From positions 39,247,200 to 39,311,199 of the forward strand of contig CM037843.1 of NCBI GenBank assembly GCA_021234535.1: DNA of 64,000 nucleotides. The letters are read 5' to 3'. This document shows positions 1 through 13,400 of the stretch, in pieces. Each line of letters begins with the position of its first letter. Within the stretch, counting starts at the first letter, position 1. Made by a program: the position numbers and the translations under genes. The notes under the pieces were generated by a model. That model saw only the letters and a program-made list of their open reading frames with translations. It was not told the DNA's origin and searched no databases. The DNA comes from Stichopus chloronotus (Eukaryota > Echinodermata > Holothuroidea > Aspidochirotida > Stichopodidae).

Positions 1-1005
1 TCAGGGAATCTGAACTTGTTAAGCTTAATGATACCTTTGTGGTTATTAAATCTAAGACAAAATGCCTTACCTTTTAAGCCAATATAAAAAATTATCCTGA
101 GTTATGTTATCCTGAGTTGCAAAAAATTAACCACTTCTGAATTGTCCCAAACAATGCGACATATAAACTACTTTACAATTGAAAATGTGGTTTCATAAAA
201 GATGGATTTCACTTAATTTATACATAATAATGTGTTAGATTATGGTAAATGTTTCAATGATTCCCATCCTGAGATATTATGTTAACAAACCAACTTTTAA
301 TTATTTGACCTATGGTGAATTTAGATGACACTTGACCTCCTATAAAAGCAGTAAGGCTTTTTTACTTAAAATGCACTCGAGATACTAAGTATTATCAGCA
401 AGTAAATTTGTCACTTGGTTCTAAGTTCTTCATCCATGAGTGTTTGTCAGAATGAACAATGCAACTTTGTTGTTGATCCAAATGAGGAAATGCAGACAAA
501 ACTGCATTATTCAAAGGATTGCATTCATCTGGTAAATACACTCTTGGTTGGTTTACTACCTGTATTATGTCTCTTCATTTTGCCCCCCTTTTACTAATTT
601 TGTAGAATTCTCAATTAATGAGACAACAAATTAATTCTCTCCACTGATCCAGTATTAACACAGCTACAAACATAAAGCATACATTGCGCCACTATATATA
701 CAGTGGTCATATTGGAGTGATCCACAGGTTGGTATACAGATAGAAGATGAATACAAAATACAGCAAAATACAGTGATGCCTCCTTATAAGTTTCAGTACC
801 AACAAATTTATTATATCCATAATATTTCGGACTAACTTCCTCTTTCTTCAAATGGCGTCAAGAAACTGTACAAAGCTACTACATACATAAACTTGAACTA
901 CTTAAAATATTGAAGACCAGAGAAAAAAGAGATGTCTTTGTTGAGGGAGTCGCCTTTGGCAGTGCCAAGAGATATTATAAGCTGAGCCCCTCTCAACAGT
1001 CTTTT

Positions 1006-1462
1006 GGCAAGGAATTTAAAGTTGCCTTCTGTTATGGAGAACTAAAATCAAAGTGGGTATGATCTTTAGAATGAAAATGCTTTTGCCTCAGGGAATCTGA
1101 ACTTGTTAAGCTTAATGATACCTTTGTGGTTATTAAATCTAAGACAAAATGCCTTACCTTTTAAGCCAATATAAAAAATTATCCTGAGTTATGTTATCCT
1201 GAGTTGCAAAAAATTAACCACTTCTGAATTGTCCCAATCAATGCGACATATAAACTACTTTACAATTGAAACTGTGGTTTCATAAAAGATGGATTTCACT
1301 TAATTTATACATAATAATGTGTTAGATTATGGTAAATGTTTCAATGATTCCCATCCTGAGATATTATGTTAACAAACCAACTTTTAATTATTTGACCTGT
1401 GGTGAATTCAGATGACACTTGACCTCCTATAAAAGCAGTAAGGCTTTTCTACTTGATATAAT
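1006..1462 (+). repeat. Inner direct repeat of the 3.4-kb unit (partial second copy of a 1,087-bp period)
   Basis: Positions 1006-1462 repeat the sequence that begins the unit (1 to about 394, plus an 82-base leader). The same arrangement recurs in copy 2 at 4406-4873 relative to 3320-3795. After AGGCTTTT...ACTAAGTATT the first inner copy continues into a unique ~600-base segment, while the second continues into the TGACCT array. The inner duplication therefore predates the outer one. Confidence 0.85.
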
Positions 1463-2345
1463 ATATTCAACACACTAAGTATTGAAAGTTTCCACGATTC
1501 CTGTGTCTTGAGATATCATGTTAAAAACTTTTCAGTTTGACCAACCTCAAATGCCCTCTGTACTCCACAAACCCATTGGTGGCATTATCATGTTATACGT
1601 CAAAACTTTCTATGATTCTTACCTTGAAATATTTTTGTTAACAAATTTTAAGTTTCTGACCTCTGGAGACCTTAAATGACCTTTGATCTTCACCAAAGTG
1701 GGATTCCTTTTACTTGATATAACACATTCTCATACCAAGTATCACTAATTGTTATGATTCCTACCTTGAGATATTGTGTTCACAATTTTTTTAACCTCTG
1801 GTGACCTCAGATGACCTTTGACCTCCATAAAAGATTTAGAGGATTTTTTTACTTGACATAAAACATTCAAATACTATGCATCAAAAGTTTCCATGATTTC
1901 GGTTTTGAGATATCATGTTGACAGCCTTCTTCAGTGATTTACCACTGGTGACCTCAGATGACTTTCACATGTAAGAAAAAAAAACAAATGACACAGTATT
2001 TCTACTTGCTGTCACACATTCACATACTACTTATCAAAGTTTCCATCCTTCCTATCTTGAGATTGTGTTAACAAAATTGTGAGTCTTTGACATCTGGTGA
2101 CCTCAGATGACTTTTTACCCCACAAAACACACGAGGGTTCTTCCTCCCAATATGTCCTACCTACATACTAAATAGTAGAAGTATCCATCACCACTATCTT
2201 GAGATATTTTGTTAACATAGCTTGAAGTGTTTGACCTCTAGTGATCTCAGACATCCAACCAAAATGATAAGGGTTCTTCATTTTAATATGGGACATCTAT
2301 ATACCAAGTTTGAGAACAGTCAGTTTCCCTTCATGATAACAAGGT
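1380..2345 (+). repeat. Array of ~140-bp units with TGACCT direct repeats
   Basis: Diverged units follow each other at roughly 115-155 bases. Each reads approximately as a GAGATAT-TGTTNACA box, a short T-rich stretch, TTTGACCTCTGGTGACCTCA, then GATGACCTTTGACCTCC, then AAAAACAATAGGG and a stretch with ATACTAAGTAT. Box positions near 1356, 1512, 1627, 1770, 1905, 2059 and 2202 set the period. A perfect TGACCTTTGACCT lies at 1812-1824. The array is duplicated at 4770-5755. Confidence 0.8.
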
Positions 2346-3177
2346 AGGCATCACAAACACGCACATACATAATACACCAATGACACACGATCATGACAGC
2401 ATAGGTCTCTCTTTAATCTAAATAAAAATTCCTTTACTCATTTATATCTGAACATGTTCATGATACTGCACATATAAAATATTGCTGTTTTATAATACTT
2501 ATTTCAGGCATATATTGCCTGTTCCATTGAAAGTTTGCATGATTATCTTAATACAAGCTTGGCAAAAGTTAAGGCGACAATATTTAAAAAAAAACATACA
2601 AGTACTAAAGGGAGTTGTATGCAAAGCTGCACAAATTGCCCCAATAAAATCTTTTCATAAAATATCCAACTAGAATACATAATCTACACAAATAAAGTAA
2701 TGTTTCTACAGCTATTGGTAAAAACATTATCTCAAAGGCATTATCTTATTGGAAGTTATGGATTTATGAACATATTTCTATTTCACTATGGTAAATTGCA
2801 GTATGGCAGATATGTGATGCCATGAGAGACCAATTGTTTGAATATCGTACACCTTAATATTTTCTTACAATCTCCACAGGCTTCAAGGAAGCACTACCAT
2901 TTTAAGAGTTGTGACCTTTTTCCATAATACTTAAGATCAACCCACTATAAATCCAATTCGAGTTTTTTTTTTCTTTCAACCGTGTCAAATTTCAAATCAG
3001 AACTCAGAAAAAAAGGAGAGGAAAGGGCCGGAGGAAGGGATTTCTTACAGCACTTCCTTCAAGGAATACCTTTTAAATTTGGCAGAAAAAAAAAAAACGT
3101 TTACATTTCCTGAGAAATCAGATACAATTGTGTCTCAACTGTCCTCCGCCTTCACCACCTTTATAAAATAGACCACT

Positions 3178-3319
3178 GCCTCTAACTGCTGTGAATGCTA
3201 CATCCTTGGGCTGTTATACACTAACAGGTTAATCTCCTATTCCTACCGCATGACCCTCTTACCGATATGAGTAAGAAATGAGCAAACATAAAGAGATCCT
3301 TATTAAGAAATGTAATTCT
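3178..3319. other. Single-copy spacer between the two 3.4-kb units
   Basis: About 140 bases that are not shared between the copies. After TAGACCACT the copy-1 sequence runs into unmatched bases until GGCAAGGAATTTAAAG at 3320, where the leader of copy 2 begins. No gene or motif is seen here. Confidence 0.7.
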
Positions 3320-6300
3320 GGCAAGGAATTTAAAGTTGCCTTCTGTTATGGAGAACTAAAATCAAAGTGGGTATGATCTTTAGAATTAAAATGTTTTTGC
3401 CTCAGGGAATCTGAACTTGTTAAGCTTAATGCTACCTTTGTGGTTATTAAATCTAAGACAAAATGCCTTACCTTTTAAGCCAATATAAAAAATTATCCTG
3501 AGTTATGTTATCCTGAGTTGCAAAAAATTAACCACTTCTGAATTGTCCCAAACAATGCGACATATAAACTACTTTACAATTGAAAATGTGGTTTCAAAAA
3601 AGATGGATTTTACTTAATTTATACATAATAATGTGTTAGATTATGGTAAATGTTTCAATGATTCCCATCCTGAGATATTATGTTAACAAACCAACTTTTA
3701 ATTATTTGACCTGTGGTGAATTCAGATGACACTTGACCTCCTATAAAAGCAGTAAGGCTTTTTTACTTAAAATGCATTCGAGATACTAAGTATTATCAGC
3801 AAGTAAATTTGTCACTTGGTTCTAAGTTCTTCATCCATGAGTGTTTGTCAGAATGAACAATGCAACTTTGTTGTTGATCCAAATGAGGAAATGCAGACAA
3901 AACTGCATTATTCAAAGGATTGCATTCATCTGGTAAATACACTCTTGGTTGGTTTACTACCTGTATTATGTCTCTTCATTTTGCCCCCCTTTTACTAATT
4001 TTGTAGAATTCTCAATTAATGAGACAACAAATTAATTCTCTCCACTGATCCAGTATTAACACAGCTACAAACATAAAGCATACATTGCGCCACTATATAT
4101 ATACAGTGGTCATATTGGAGTGATCCACAGGTTGGTATACAGATGGAAGATGAATACAAAATACAGCAAAATACAGTGATGCCTTATAAGTTTCAGTACC
4201 AACAAATTTATTATATCCATAATATTTCGGACTAACTTCCTCTTTCTTCAAATGGAGTCAAGAAACTGTACAAAGCTACTACATACATAAACTTGAACTA
4301 CTTAAAATATTGAAGACCAGAGAAAAAAGAGATGTCTTTGTTGAGGGAGTCGCCTTTGGCAGTGCCAAGAGATATTATAAGCTGAGCCCCTCTCAACAGT
4401 CTTTTGGCAAGGAATTTAAAGTTGCCTTCTGTTATGGAGAACTAAAATCAAAGTGGGTATGATCTTTAGAATTAAAATGTTTTTGCCTCAGGGAATCTGA
4501 ACTTGTTAAGCTTAATGCTACCTTTGTGAATTATTAAATCTAAGACAAAATGCCTTACCTTTTAAGCCAACATAAAAAATTATCCTGAGTTATGTTATCC
4601 TGAGTTGCAAAAAATTAACCACTTCTGAACTGTCCCAATCAATGCGACATATAAACTATTTTACAATTGAAAATGTGGTTTCATAAAAGATGGATTTCAC
4701 TTAATTACATAATAATGTGTGACATTATGGTAAATGTTTCAATGATTCCTGTCCTAAGATACTATGTTAACAAACCAACTTTTAATTATTTGACCTGTGG
4801 TGAATTCAGATGACACTTGACCTCCTATAAAAGCAGTAAGGCTTTTTTACTTAAAATGCATTCGAGATACTAAGTATTAAAAGTTTTCACAATTCCTGTG
4901 TCTTGAGATATCATGTTAAAAACTTTTCAGTTTGACCGACCGCAAATGCCCTTTGTGCAAAAACCAATAGGGTTCTTCGACTTAATGTGATGCATTATCA
5001 TGTTATGTTTCAAAACTTTCCATGATTCCTACCTTGAAATATTTTTGTTAACAAATTTTAAGTTTCTGACCTCTGGAGACCTTAAATGACCTTTGACCTT
5101 CACCAAAGTAGGATTCCTTTTACTTGATATAACACATTCTCATACCAAGTATCACTAATTGTTGTGATTCCTACCTTGAGATATTGTGTTCACAATTTTT
5201 TTTAACCTCTGGTGACCTCAGATGACCTTTGACCCCCATAAAAGATTTAGAGGATTTTTTTACTTGACATAAAACATTCAAATACTATGCATCAAAAGTT
5301 TCCATGATTTCAGTTTTGAGATATCATGTTGACAACCTTCTTCAGTGATTGACCACTGGTGACCTCAGATGACTTTCACATGTAAGAAAAAAAAACAAAT
5401 GACACAGTATTTCTACTTGCTGTCACACATTCACATACTACTTATCAAAGTTTCCATCCTTCCTATCTTGAGATTGTGTTAACAAAATTGTGAGTCTTTG
5501 ACATCTGGTGACCTCAGATGACTTTTCACCCCACAAAACACACGAGGGTTCTTCCTCCCAATATGTCCTACCTACATACTAAATAGTAGAAGTATCCGTC
5601 ACCACTATCTTGAGATATTTTGTTAACATAGCTTGAAGTGTTTGACCTCTAGTGATCTCAGACATCCAACCAAAATGATAAGGGTTCTTCATTTTAATAT
5701 GGGACATCTATATACCAAGTTTGAGAACAGTCAGTTTCCCTTCATGATAACAAGGTAGGCATCACGAACACGCACATACATAATACACCAATGACACACG
5801 ATCATGACAGCATAGGTCTCTCTTTAATCTAAATAAAAATTCCTTTACTCATTTGTACCTGAACATGTTCATGATACTGCACATATAAAATATTGCTGTT
5901 TTATAATACTTATTTCAGGCATATATTGCCTGTTCCATTGAAAGTTTGCATGATTATCTTAATACAAGCTTGGCAAAAGTTAAGGCAACAATATTTAAAA
6001 ATAAAACATACAAGTACTAAAGGGAGTTGTATGCAAAGCTGCACAAATTGCCCCAATAAAATCTTTTCATAAAATATCCAACTAGAATACATAATCTACA
6101 CAAATAAAGTAATGTTTCTACAGCTATTGGTAAAAACATTATCTCAAAGGCATTAGCTTATTGCAAGTTATGGATTTATGAACATATTTCTATTTCACTA
6201 TGGTAAATTGCAGTATGGCAGATATGTGATGCCATGAGAGACCAATTGTTTGAATATCGTACACCTTAATATTTTCTTACAATCTCCACAGGCTTCAAGG

Positions 6301-6590
6301 AAGCACTACCATTTTAAGAGTTGTGACCTTTATCCATAATACTTAAGATCAACCCACTATAAATCCAATTCGAGTTTTTTTTTTCTTTCAACGGTGTCAA
6401 ATTTCAAATCAGAACTCAGAAAAAAAGGAGAGGAAAGGGCCGGAGGAAGGGATTTCTTACAGCACTTCCTTCAAGGAATACCTTTTAAATATGGCAGAAA
6501 AAAAAAAAAACGTGTACATTTCCTGAGAAATCAGATACAATTGTGTCTCAACTGTCCTCCGCCTTCACTACCTTTATAAAATAGACCACT
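3320..6590. repeat. Tandem 3.4-kb repeat unit, copy 2
   Basis: This is the full second copy. The word TCAGGGAATCTGAACTTG occurs at 1, 1088, 3402 and 4488, giving an outer period of about 3400 and an inner period of about 1087. The leader GGCAAGGAATTTAAAG lies 82 bases before each of the last three. The TGACCT-rich array occupies about 4880-5755, the CA-rich module 5755-5830, and the tail ends at 6590. The copy lies about 600 bases beyond the stop codon of the asparaginase gene, which is transcribed towards it. Confidence 0.9.
4770..5755 (+). repeat. Array of ~140-bp TGACCT units, duplicate
   Basis: This is the copy-2 version of the array at 1380-2345, with the same order of units and few differences. 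One difference creates a perfect TGACCTTTGACCT at 5087-5099, where copy 1 has a T for C in the second half-site. It ends in a CA-rich module at about 5755-5830 (GGCATCACGAACACGCACAT). Confidence 0.8.
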
Positions 6591-7187
6591 TGGTAATCTT
6601 TACAGATGTCATGTGAAAGGGTCTTGATACTGCAAAGTTTTGGCATGATATGATGACTATTCTGTAACTATTTCATCAACTTACTATTGAGTTTGCAAGT
6701 TTTGAACAAAAACACTGATATTCTTTTTTTTTCAATGGAAGCCAGTCATACTTACCGACATACTTTTTTTCTTAACTTCTCTGTGTTGTAACAGACTGAT
6801 TCAGAGTAATTTTGTTGAGATACATAAGTCCACAATAATCTTTGATTCTTACTTCAGATTCCTCAAACTTTGCAGAAAACAATATTCTGCTTGCACTCAA
6901 TGTCAGTACAGTGGTACACCTTATAATGTTAGAGTCATCAAAGCATCTCGCCTTCAAGCAGAATTGGAAGCTTAACATATTTTGCCACTAAATTAACTCT
7001 AATATTACTAGAGAAACGCTAGCTTCTTATAATACAAAAGATCAAGTTAATATCTGCCGAAGAATCCCCTGCAGATAACATGTTTGTGAGGTAGACATCT
7101 CAAAACACACATGGAGACATGTGAAGGCCAGCAAGACTATAAAGATTACCTTTATCAAAGAAACCTTAAACGTGCTGGAATTTGGTT
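6591..7187. other. Unique sequence, presumed 3' UTR and flank of the asparaginase gene
   Basis: About 600 bases between the 3.4-kb repeat and the asparaginase stop codon (minus strand). I saw no canonical AATAAA on the minus strand here, so the poly(A) site is not located. A CA-rich module of the repeat family (AGGTAGACATCTCAAAACAC) sits near 7090-7150. Confidence 0.5.
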
Positions 7188-7400
7188 CTATGTGGACAGG
7201 GTCTCCACTACTTCTTGTCCATGAACGAAGCCCCAGCGAAATTCATTGGCCTTCAGCGATGCCCAGGACATTTCAGGTGAAATGAAGTCTTGGCCACAGT
7301 CTCCATTTTTGTCAATGATGATTGCACCACCTATTTTGGAGCCAGTCTTCTCCTTCATGAAGAGTAATGATTTCTCCTAATGATGCCTGGACAGTTTCAC
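7188..7400 (-). CDS. ASRGL1: Asparaginase exon 6 with stop, +1 frame break near 7356
   Basis: Begins (G)ETVQASLGEIITL in the frame given by exon 5, then the homologous sequence continues one frame over as MKEKTGSKIGGAIIIDKNGD and runs to VVETLST and a TAG at 7188-7190. The minus strand reads ACTCTTCATGAAG where ACTCTTATGAAG would keep the frame. The alignment to the ASRGL1 pattern (16 residues from GKTV to YMK) is gap-free once the base is set aside, so the extra base is well placed. CDS length of 213 is one more than the phase requires. Confidence 0.92.
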
Positions 7401-10400
7401 CTGGGTGACAATAAAAGTAAACAATCCTGCCACTCAAAGTTATACATTTTCCATTTGTTAGTAACATTTACTGAAAAACATACAGAAAGACAATAGCAAT
7501 GGAAGTTTCAAAAGAATTCATCTATTTGATGCTGTACAATTACAAACTGAATATGAATGAAGTCCAAACTTTCATTCTTGAAATAGCAAGCTCGAAAAGG
7601 GTAGGTATCACAAAACACAAACAGAGACATTCACACATCTCTGCAAATCCATACATACACACATACAATCGTCATGACCACTGCAAAGGTTACAACTGCC
7701 ATCAAAATCAACAACTGCTTCAAGAGTTAAAATGTGGTACACATTGATAGACAAAGTAAGTATCATTCTGATTTTGCACCTACATCTTAGAGATGAAGCT
7801 TGTAAAGCTGTTTATGCTTCCAGGAGACTTCTGTGACATAAGTAAGGTGTTTTGGGGTAAGAGCCGACTTCTTACAGAAATTTCCTCTGACCATGTTACT
7901 TTATACTTGGGCGATCCATTGGGTGTTGTATTTCAAATTGTTGACAAGCAGTAGTTACTTATTGTTCATTCATAAACTACTTTTACTGCTGCAAGATTCC
8001 ATACATCGCAAGCAGAGTCTAAGAAGAAATCCGCCAATTGGGTTAATGGGGTATAAAATCTGTAAATTGTACTTTATCACGTTGTTATCCAATCTGTACT
8101 GGATTTGACAGCATTTGTTCATTTTGTAAATTATGAAGTGGCTGGTTGTGCTTAAAGTCGGACAGGTATTGAAAATTGTAAAAAATTTCTTGATGGCATG
8201 CTTGATTTTTCTTTCTCTGGGATTTTAAATCTGTAAAAACACAAAGAAGCATGACTGCTAGTTTGTCCTCACAGTTCCAGGAGTTTATATCACAACAGCC
8301 GATACTAGATTTGGGATCAATAAAAAGAGTGTATAGGTACATGTCTACATGGATAAATAGATGGATGGATGGACAGATGTAAATATACTTGTTTTCATTT
8401 TTCCAAGCTTTTGACACAGAACATCAAGGACCCTATGATGTTTTCAAAATGATACAACGTACCTTGCTCCAGTTTAAAGAGGATGAGTCTGGCAAGAACG
8501 ACCCTAGCTATGTCCTCACCAATACCAGTGGTTGAGATTCCACCTATCTCATTATCAGCATAACCGCCTGAACCTGTGTCAAAATCCAGAAAAATCACTA
8601 TGGTATTAAATGACGCATGCAGGTGGTTTGTTAGATATCAGCCACAAAGAATGGTTAAGTGTCATTATAACTACAGCATCATAAGTACATTTGTTTCATT
8701 TTATTATTGTTCTCGAACTTGTTTTTGTTTTTGGGAACTACAAGCTTTTAACTTGAAACTAGGTCAAAATCCTTCCATGGACAAACACAAACTATGGGAA
8801 AATATTTTGGTTCATATGTCGCTCAAACCTGAGTCAACTGTTAGTAAAAATGGCCCAGGCTTGAATTCCATCTGATACCAGTCCCGTTGATATGGAGAAT
8901 TGCTTTAGAAAGTAAAAGGTCTACTTTACTGCCAGGGTGACCATGCAGGCAAAATCAACCCCTATCAAAATTTTTAGATGACATTTTGATGGGAATATGC
9001 AATTACATTACGAACAAAAAAGGGGTAAAAAATTCCATAAGGTATTGTACACTCTTACAATAGCTGAAAGTAGACGCTGCATATGTAAGTAACTCTTATT
9101 CTGACTTTAAACCGCATCCTTCTAAAGGTATTAAGTCATATCACTCTTGAGTAGAGACAGGAATTTACCATTTTGTAAATGCCCAATTCTGTTTAACAAC
9201 CCATTTTCTACATTTCCATGCATTTCCAGTTTGTAAATATGCAGTATTCTAGGATAGTCAATGACTGAATGCAATCGATATTGTCCAACATGAGTAACTG
9301 TGACAGTGTGAGTCTGTGCCTTGTGTAGTTTACAGTGTAGAAAACACTGCTATGTGCATATTGTGTGAATATTTGACAGGAGGACGACGAAACTCCAATA
9401 TCATCAAAGATTTACATATTTGGTAGGAAATGGAAATCACAGACCACTCCAAAAGCATGTTACTAGTTTGACAATGATAACCAAAATATTCAAGTAGCAA
9501 TAAATTTTGATTTATTTTCAATTCTTGTTTTTCTTGTTTGCTAAGTTTCATGTTTTCTGTGTTTTTCTCCAATTCAGATATTTATCTGTTTTCCATAAAA
9601 TTGTAAATTCCTTGTCTTTAGCCTTGGGTTGGCCCTTATAGCAGAGCAAGTATGGGAACATATTGCACAGACTGTTGGTCTGCTTGAAATCCTTGGTGTC
9701 AAAAACCATACAGAAGAACCTCAATGAAGAAAGCACAGCCTAATGTGCTGGATCATTTCATACAGCAGCAGGAGCAGCCTTGTCTGTACAATTGCTTGCC
9801 ATGCAAGGGGTTCTTTTCCACTGAAACTATTGCTCTTCGTTGCCGAGATATTTTCTCTTTCTTTAGCTTGCTTTAACTGTAAAACAAAAACTCCATGATG
9901 CCTTTTTAAAGTGTAATGAATTTTTTTTTTTTTTCAAATTTACCCCAAATTGTCAAATTTTTCATGTTCAATTTAATGGAAATTTCAGCAAACTGCAACG
10001 AGGAATCAATGGGACTTCTCCAATGAGTTCACTGTACACAAAATTACGTTGTCAAAAAGATTCACATGTACACAATAGTTCCAGTGCCACTGTGCTTAGA
10101 CTGATGATTGGCCAGGACAAAAGGCTTTTCAGGAATACGTCCAAAAGGAACGAATTTTAATGGCATTAAAACCATAAAGGAACAGTTCTGTTACTTCAGT
10201 AAATGACATATTTCTCAGCCACATTATGCGACTACTTTTTCTGCAATTACAATCATCCTCCATTGCATCCTCTTATAAAATTTTGGTTCATTTTTTCAGT
10301 TTGCAAAATCATGCCTTTGTTAATGTATGGGAATTATGTGACTGGGCCAATCTTTTATTGTGTTATTTAAAGGGGCAGGTTACAAATTGTCATCAAGAAC

Positions 10401-13400
10401 TGAAATATCTCATACAGTTTGTTAGTCATTCATTTGTCAATACCGTCTCAGTCTGTTTGACATCTTTGATGATCACATCATTGATCTTAATTTAAATTTG
10501 GTTACCAGGGTACCCTCACATTAATTGCCTCAATTGAAGGAAGAGGACACCCTGAGAATACTTGTATGAAAGTGATGCAGAAGTGTAATTTGGAACCAGG
10601 AAGACAAAAAGCATTGTGGTTTTGATGATTCTATTATGAGCATTTTGAATCTGGCATATTCCATAAGGAGAAGGTAAGTTGACCCCAAATGACCTTTCAC
10701 CTCCACCAAAAACGATACACTTCTTGTACTCAATTAGGTACACCTAAATACCAAATATGGAATCTGTCCAAGCTTTCCTTCTTAAGATATCATGTTTACA
10801 AGGTTTCAACAATTTGACACTTACTGACCCCAAAAGACCTTTGAGACCACCAAAAACAACAGGTTTCTTGTACTAAATAAGGTTCACCTACATACTAAAT
10901 ATACGATCTGTCTAAGCTTCCCTTCTTGAGATATCGTGTAGACATCACAAACATACAAACACACACATATAACCCCCCACACAACATACACACATACATA
11001 CACACACTTGCGAGCATGAATGAAAAGGTTACCATTATCACTAAACCACAAACAGCTTCCCAAAATTTCAAAAGTATTGTTTTCTTTCCACATTATAGAA
11101 TTTTAAGTTCAGAGAAGGGTGCTGCCATTATTGAATCAGTTTAATGTAAACCTATGGGGGTAAGTAGAATTATGATGTCACATAACCACTGATAACAAGA
11201 ATTTTGATGTATTTTTTTCATTTTCTTTACCTATAATTTCTGCTGTTGTGCAACACTTGTACACATTGTGAGTTGATTACTGACCAATATCATGCAACCA
11301 TCAATTACTAATACTCTGATTTGAACCTCTGCAAAACTGTTAAAATTATTTGACAATACATCATAAAGAAAGACAAAAAGTTTTCAATCACATTTGGTGA
11401 GGTTTGATATGTCATCACAAGATCAGAATAGCAGCTTCCTGATGGATTTTTTTAATGAACATTCAAACTGCAATATCTTGGAAAGTAAACAACAAATTTG
11501 CTTGAAATTCGGTGATGGTGTTTGCCACATGACAGCCTCTCATTTATCAGTAATATTTTTCTTTACATATATTACTCTGTTACACCAACAGGACAAACTA
11601 CAAAAAGTCGTTCCTCATCACAACTGTTCTTCACCAACATTAAAAACACAGCTTGGACAAATACGACAAGATCTGACAAAATTGAAATATCTCCCTAGCA
11701 TCCTTTCACGATTCTTCAGTACAGACCTCATTCATGGCACGGTGTTTCCGCAAATTAGTGACAGTTGTGAGCGCACAAACCCATGTGAGCAGTTGAGGAA
11801 AGATGAAGGAAGCAGATTCAGAGATTACTTCAAATTTAAATTGCTGAATCAGCCAGGGTAGTTGTAGCTATTGGTTGGTGGCAGTGTTCAGCTTTAGCCA
11901 TTAATTCCCTTGGACGACCACCATAAAGAGATAACCAGAAAGTTAGGTGACTTTGAAACTCCTCACCACTATTCAAAAAAACAATGACAATGGACAATAA
12001 CAATGGAGAAAGCACACCAATTTTGAAGTTACGACACCCTACTCTTCACTGAATTATTGTATCCAACAACATTCCAAACTATGATCTCTGAGATATCTCC
12101 TGACCTCATGTGACCTTTGACCACCATAAACATGACAGTGATCATCTGCTTGTAAAGAAGTAACAGTTTGGCGATCAAGCAACATTAAGTTGTTAAGATA
12201 TCTTCTGTAATAAGTTTTAAGCCTCTACTTTAGCTTCTGCTGACCTCAAATGACCTTCGGCCTTCATAAACAAACAATAGGGATCATCTACTCACAATGG
12301 ACGACCTAAGCACTACGTTTGAAGTTCAAGAAACATTAATCAGTTGCTGAAGTATTTTCCTTAATAGATTTTGAGACTGTCACCTCTGGTAACCTCAAAT
12401 GACCTTTGACCTCCATGAAAAACAATAATGACCATCTACTATGGATGAAGTACACACCAAATCTGAAATTGAATCAACTTCCCATGATTGAGATACTGTG
12501 TTTACAATTTTTTCAAACCATGACCTATACTGACCTTTGACAGGAATCAATGTTAACAGTTTGAAGTTCCACAAAATTCAGTGGCTAAAATATTGATTTC
12601 AAAAAGGTTTTCATACCTCAACCTCTGTGTTGGCCTTAAATGACTTTTGACATCCCTGAAAAATATTAGGGATTATCTATTCACTTTGGACTACTTACAT
12701 ACCAACTTACAAGTTCAGGCACCATTTCCTTCTGAGACATCATTTGTCATAAGCCAAGACATCAAACACACATACACATGCCATCAGCATTTCATGGATT
12801 CCTTGTCTGCCTTTGGCAAGGAGTCAATGAAAGCAAAGGTAGATTTCATATGGGAACAGAAATATCTAAGTTGCAATGTACAGCACACTCATATTCAAGT
12901 AGTAAAGTGTCATCTTTCAGATTCTACAAATGAATGGCAGAGTCCTCCACAGATTTCCAAGAGAAAGGGGCAGCCACACAAAAGGCGTATATGTGATCCA
13001 GGTGATCGCTATCGAGGGGTTGGAGGGATTGACTTCAACCTCATCCCAGGAAATTTTGACAATTCACATTTTTGGACATTTTGTTTTACTCTTTTTGAGA
13101 GCGGAATAGCCTTTCCTCATTTTTTTTTTTCAGCTGAGCAGAGCTTTTGAGGGGGGCAAAATTCATTTAGGGGTTGATAGATATTTCAGGGGCAGCAAGT
13201 TTTACTAGAGGAAGAGTCGTTGCTCAAAACCCCCTGTAGAGAATACTGAATAGTTGATAAACCTGCAGCAGACCAATGAATTGGCAAAGCATCAGCAAAA
13301 GAGTCTTGAGAACCATCTACAGACTGTTCACAAGTTCTTTGTCAGTATTTTTGTCTCTGCCACACCACCAAGTCGGTTCTAAGTGAAAAATGACCGATCC

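Larger units (their letters stand above)
1..3177. repeat. Tandem 3.4-kb repeat unit, copy 1 (left end outside window)
   Basis: The segment matches 3402-6590 at an offset of about 3400 bases with only scattered substitutions and small indels. It comprises a ~1.09-kb internally repeated section (1-1462), an array of TGACCT-rich ~140-bp units (about 1480-2345), a CA-rich terminal module (2341-2410) and a single-copy tail (2411-3177). Similarity stops after the word TAGACCACT, at 3177 here and at 6590 in copy 2. A 60-codon open frame at 415-597 is duplicated exactly at 3816-3998, but it starts with TTG and looks like part of the repeat, not a gene. The low divergence means either a recent duplication or an unresolved assembly duplication. 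Confidence 0.9.

Noticed and set aside
415..597. 60-codon open frame, repeated exactly at 3816-3998
   Set aside because: It starts with TTG, lies inside the 3.4-kb repeat, and has no recognisable motif. Its identity in both copies follows from the recent duplication and not from selection.
11394..11861. 155-codon plus-strand open frame in an asparaginase intron
   Set aside because: No motif, no splice context and no repeat homology. A single open frame of this length can occur by chance in 64 kb.
12647..13150. 167-codon plus-strand open frame
   Set aside because: Its first third is translated from a TGACCT repeat unit and the rest has no recognisable domain.
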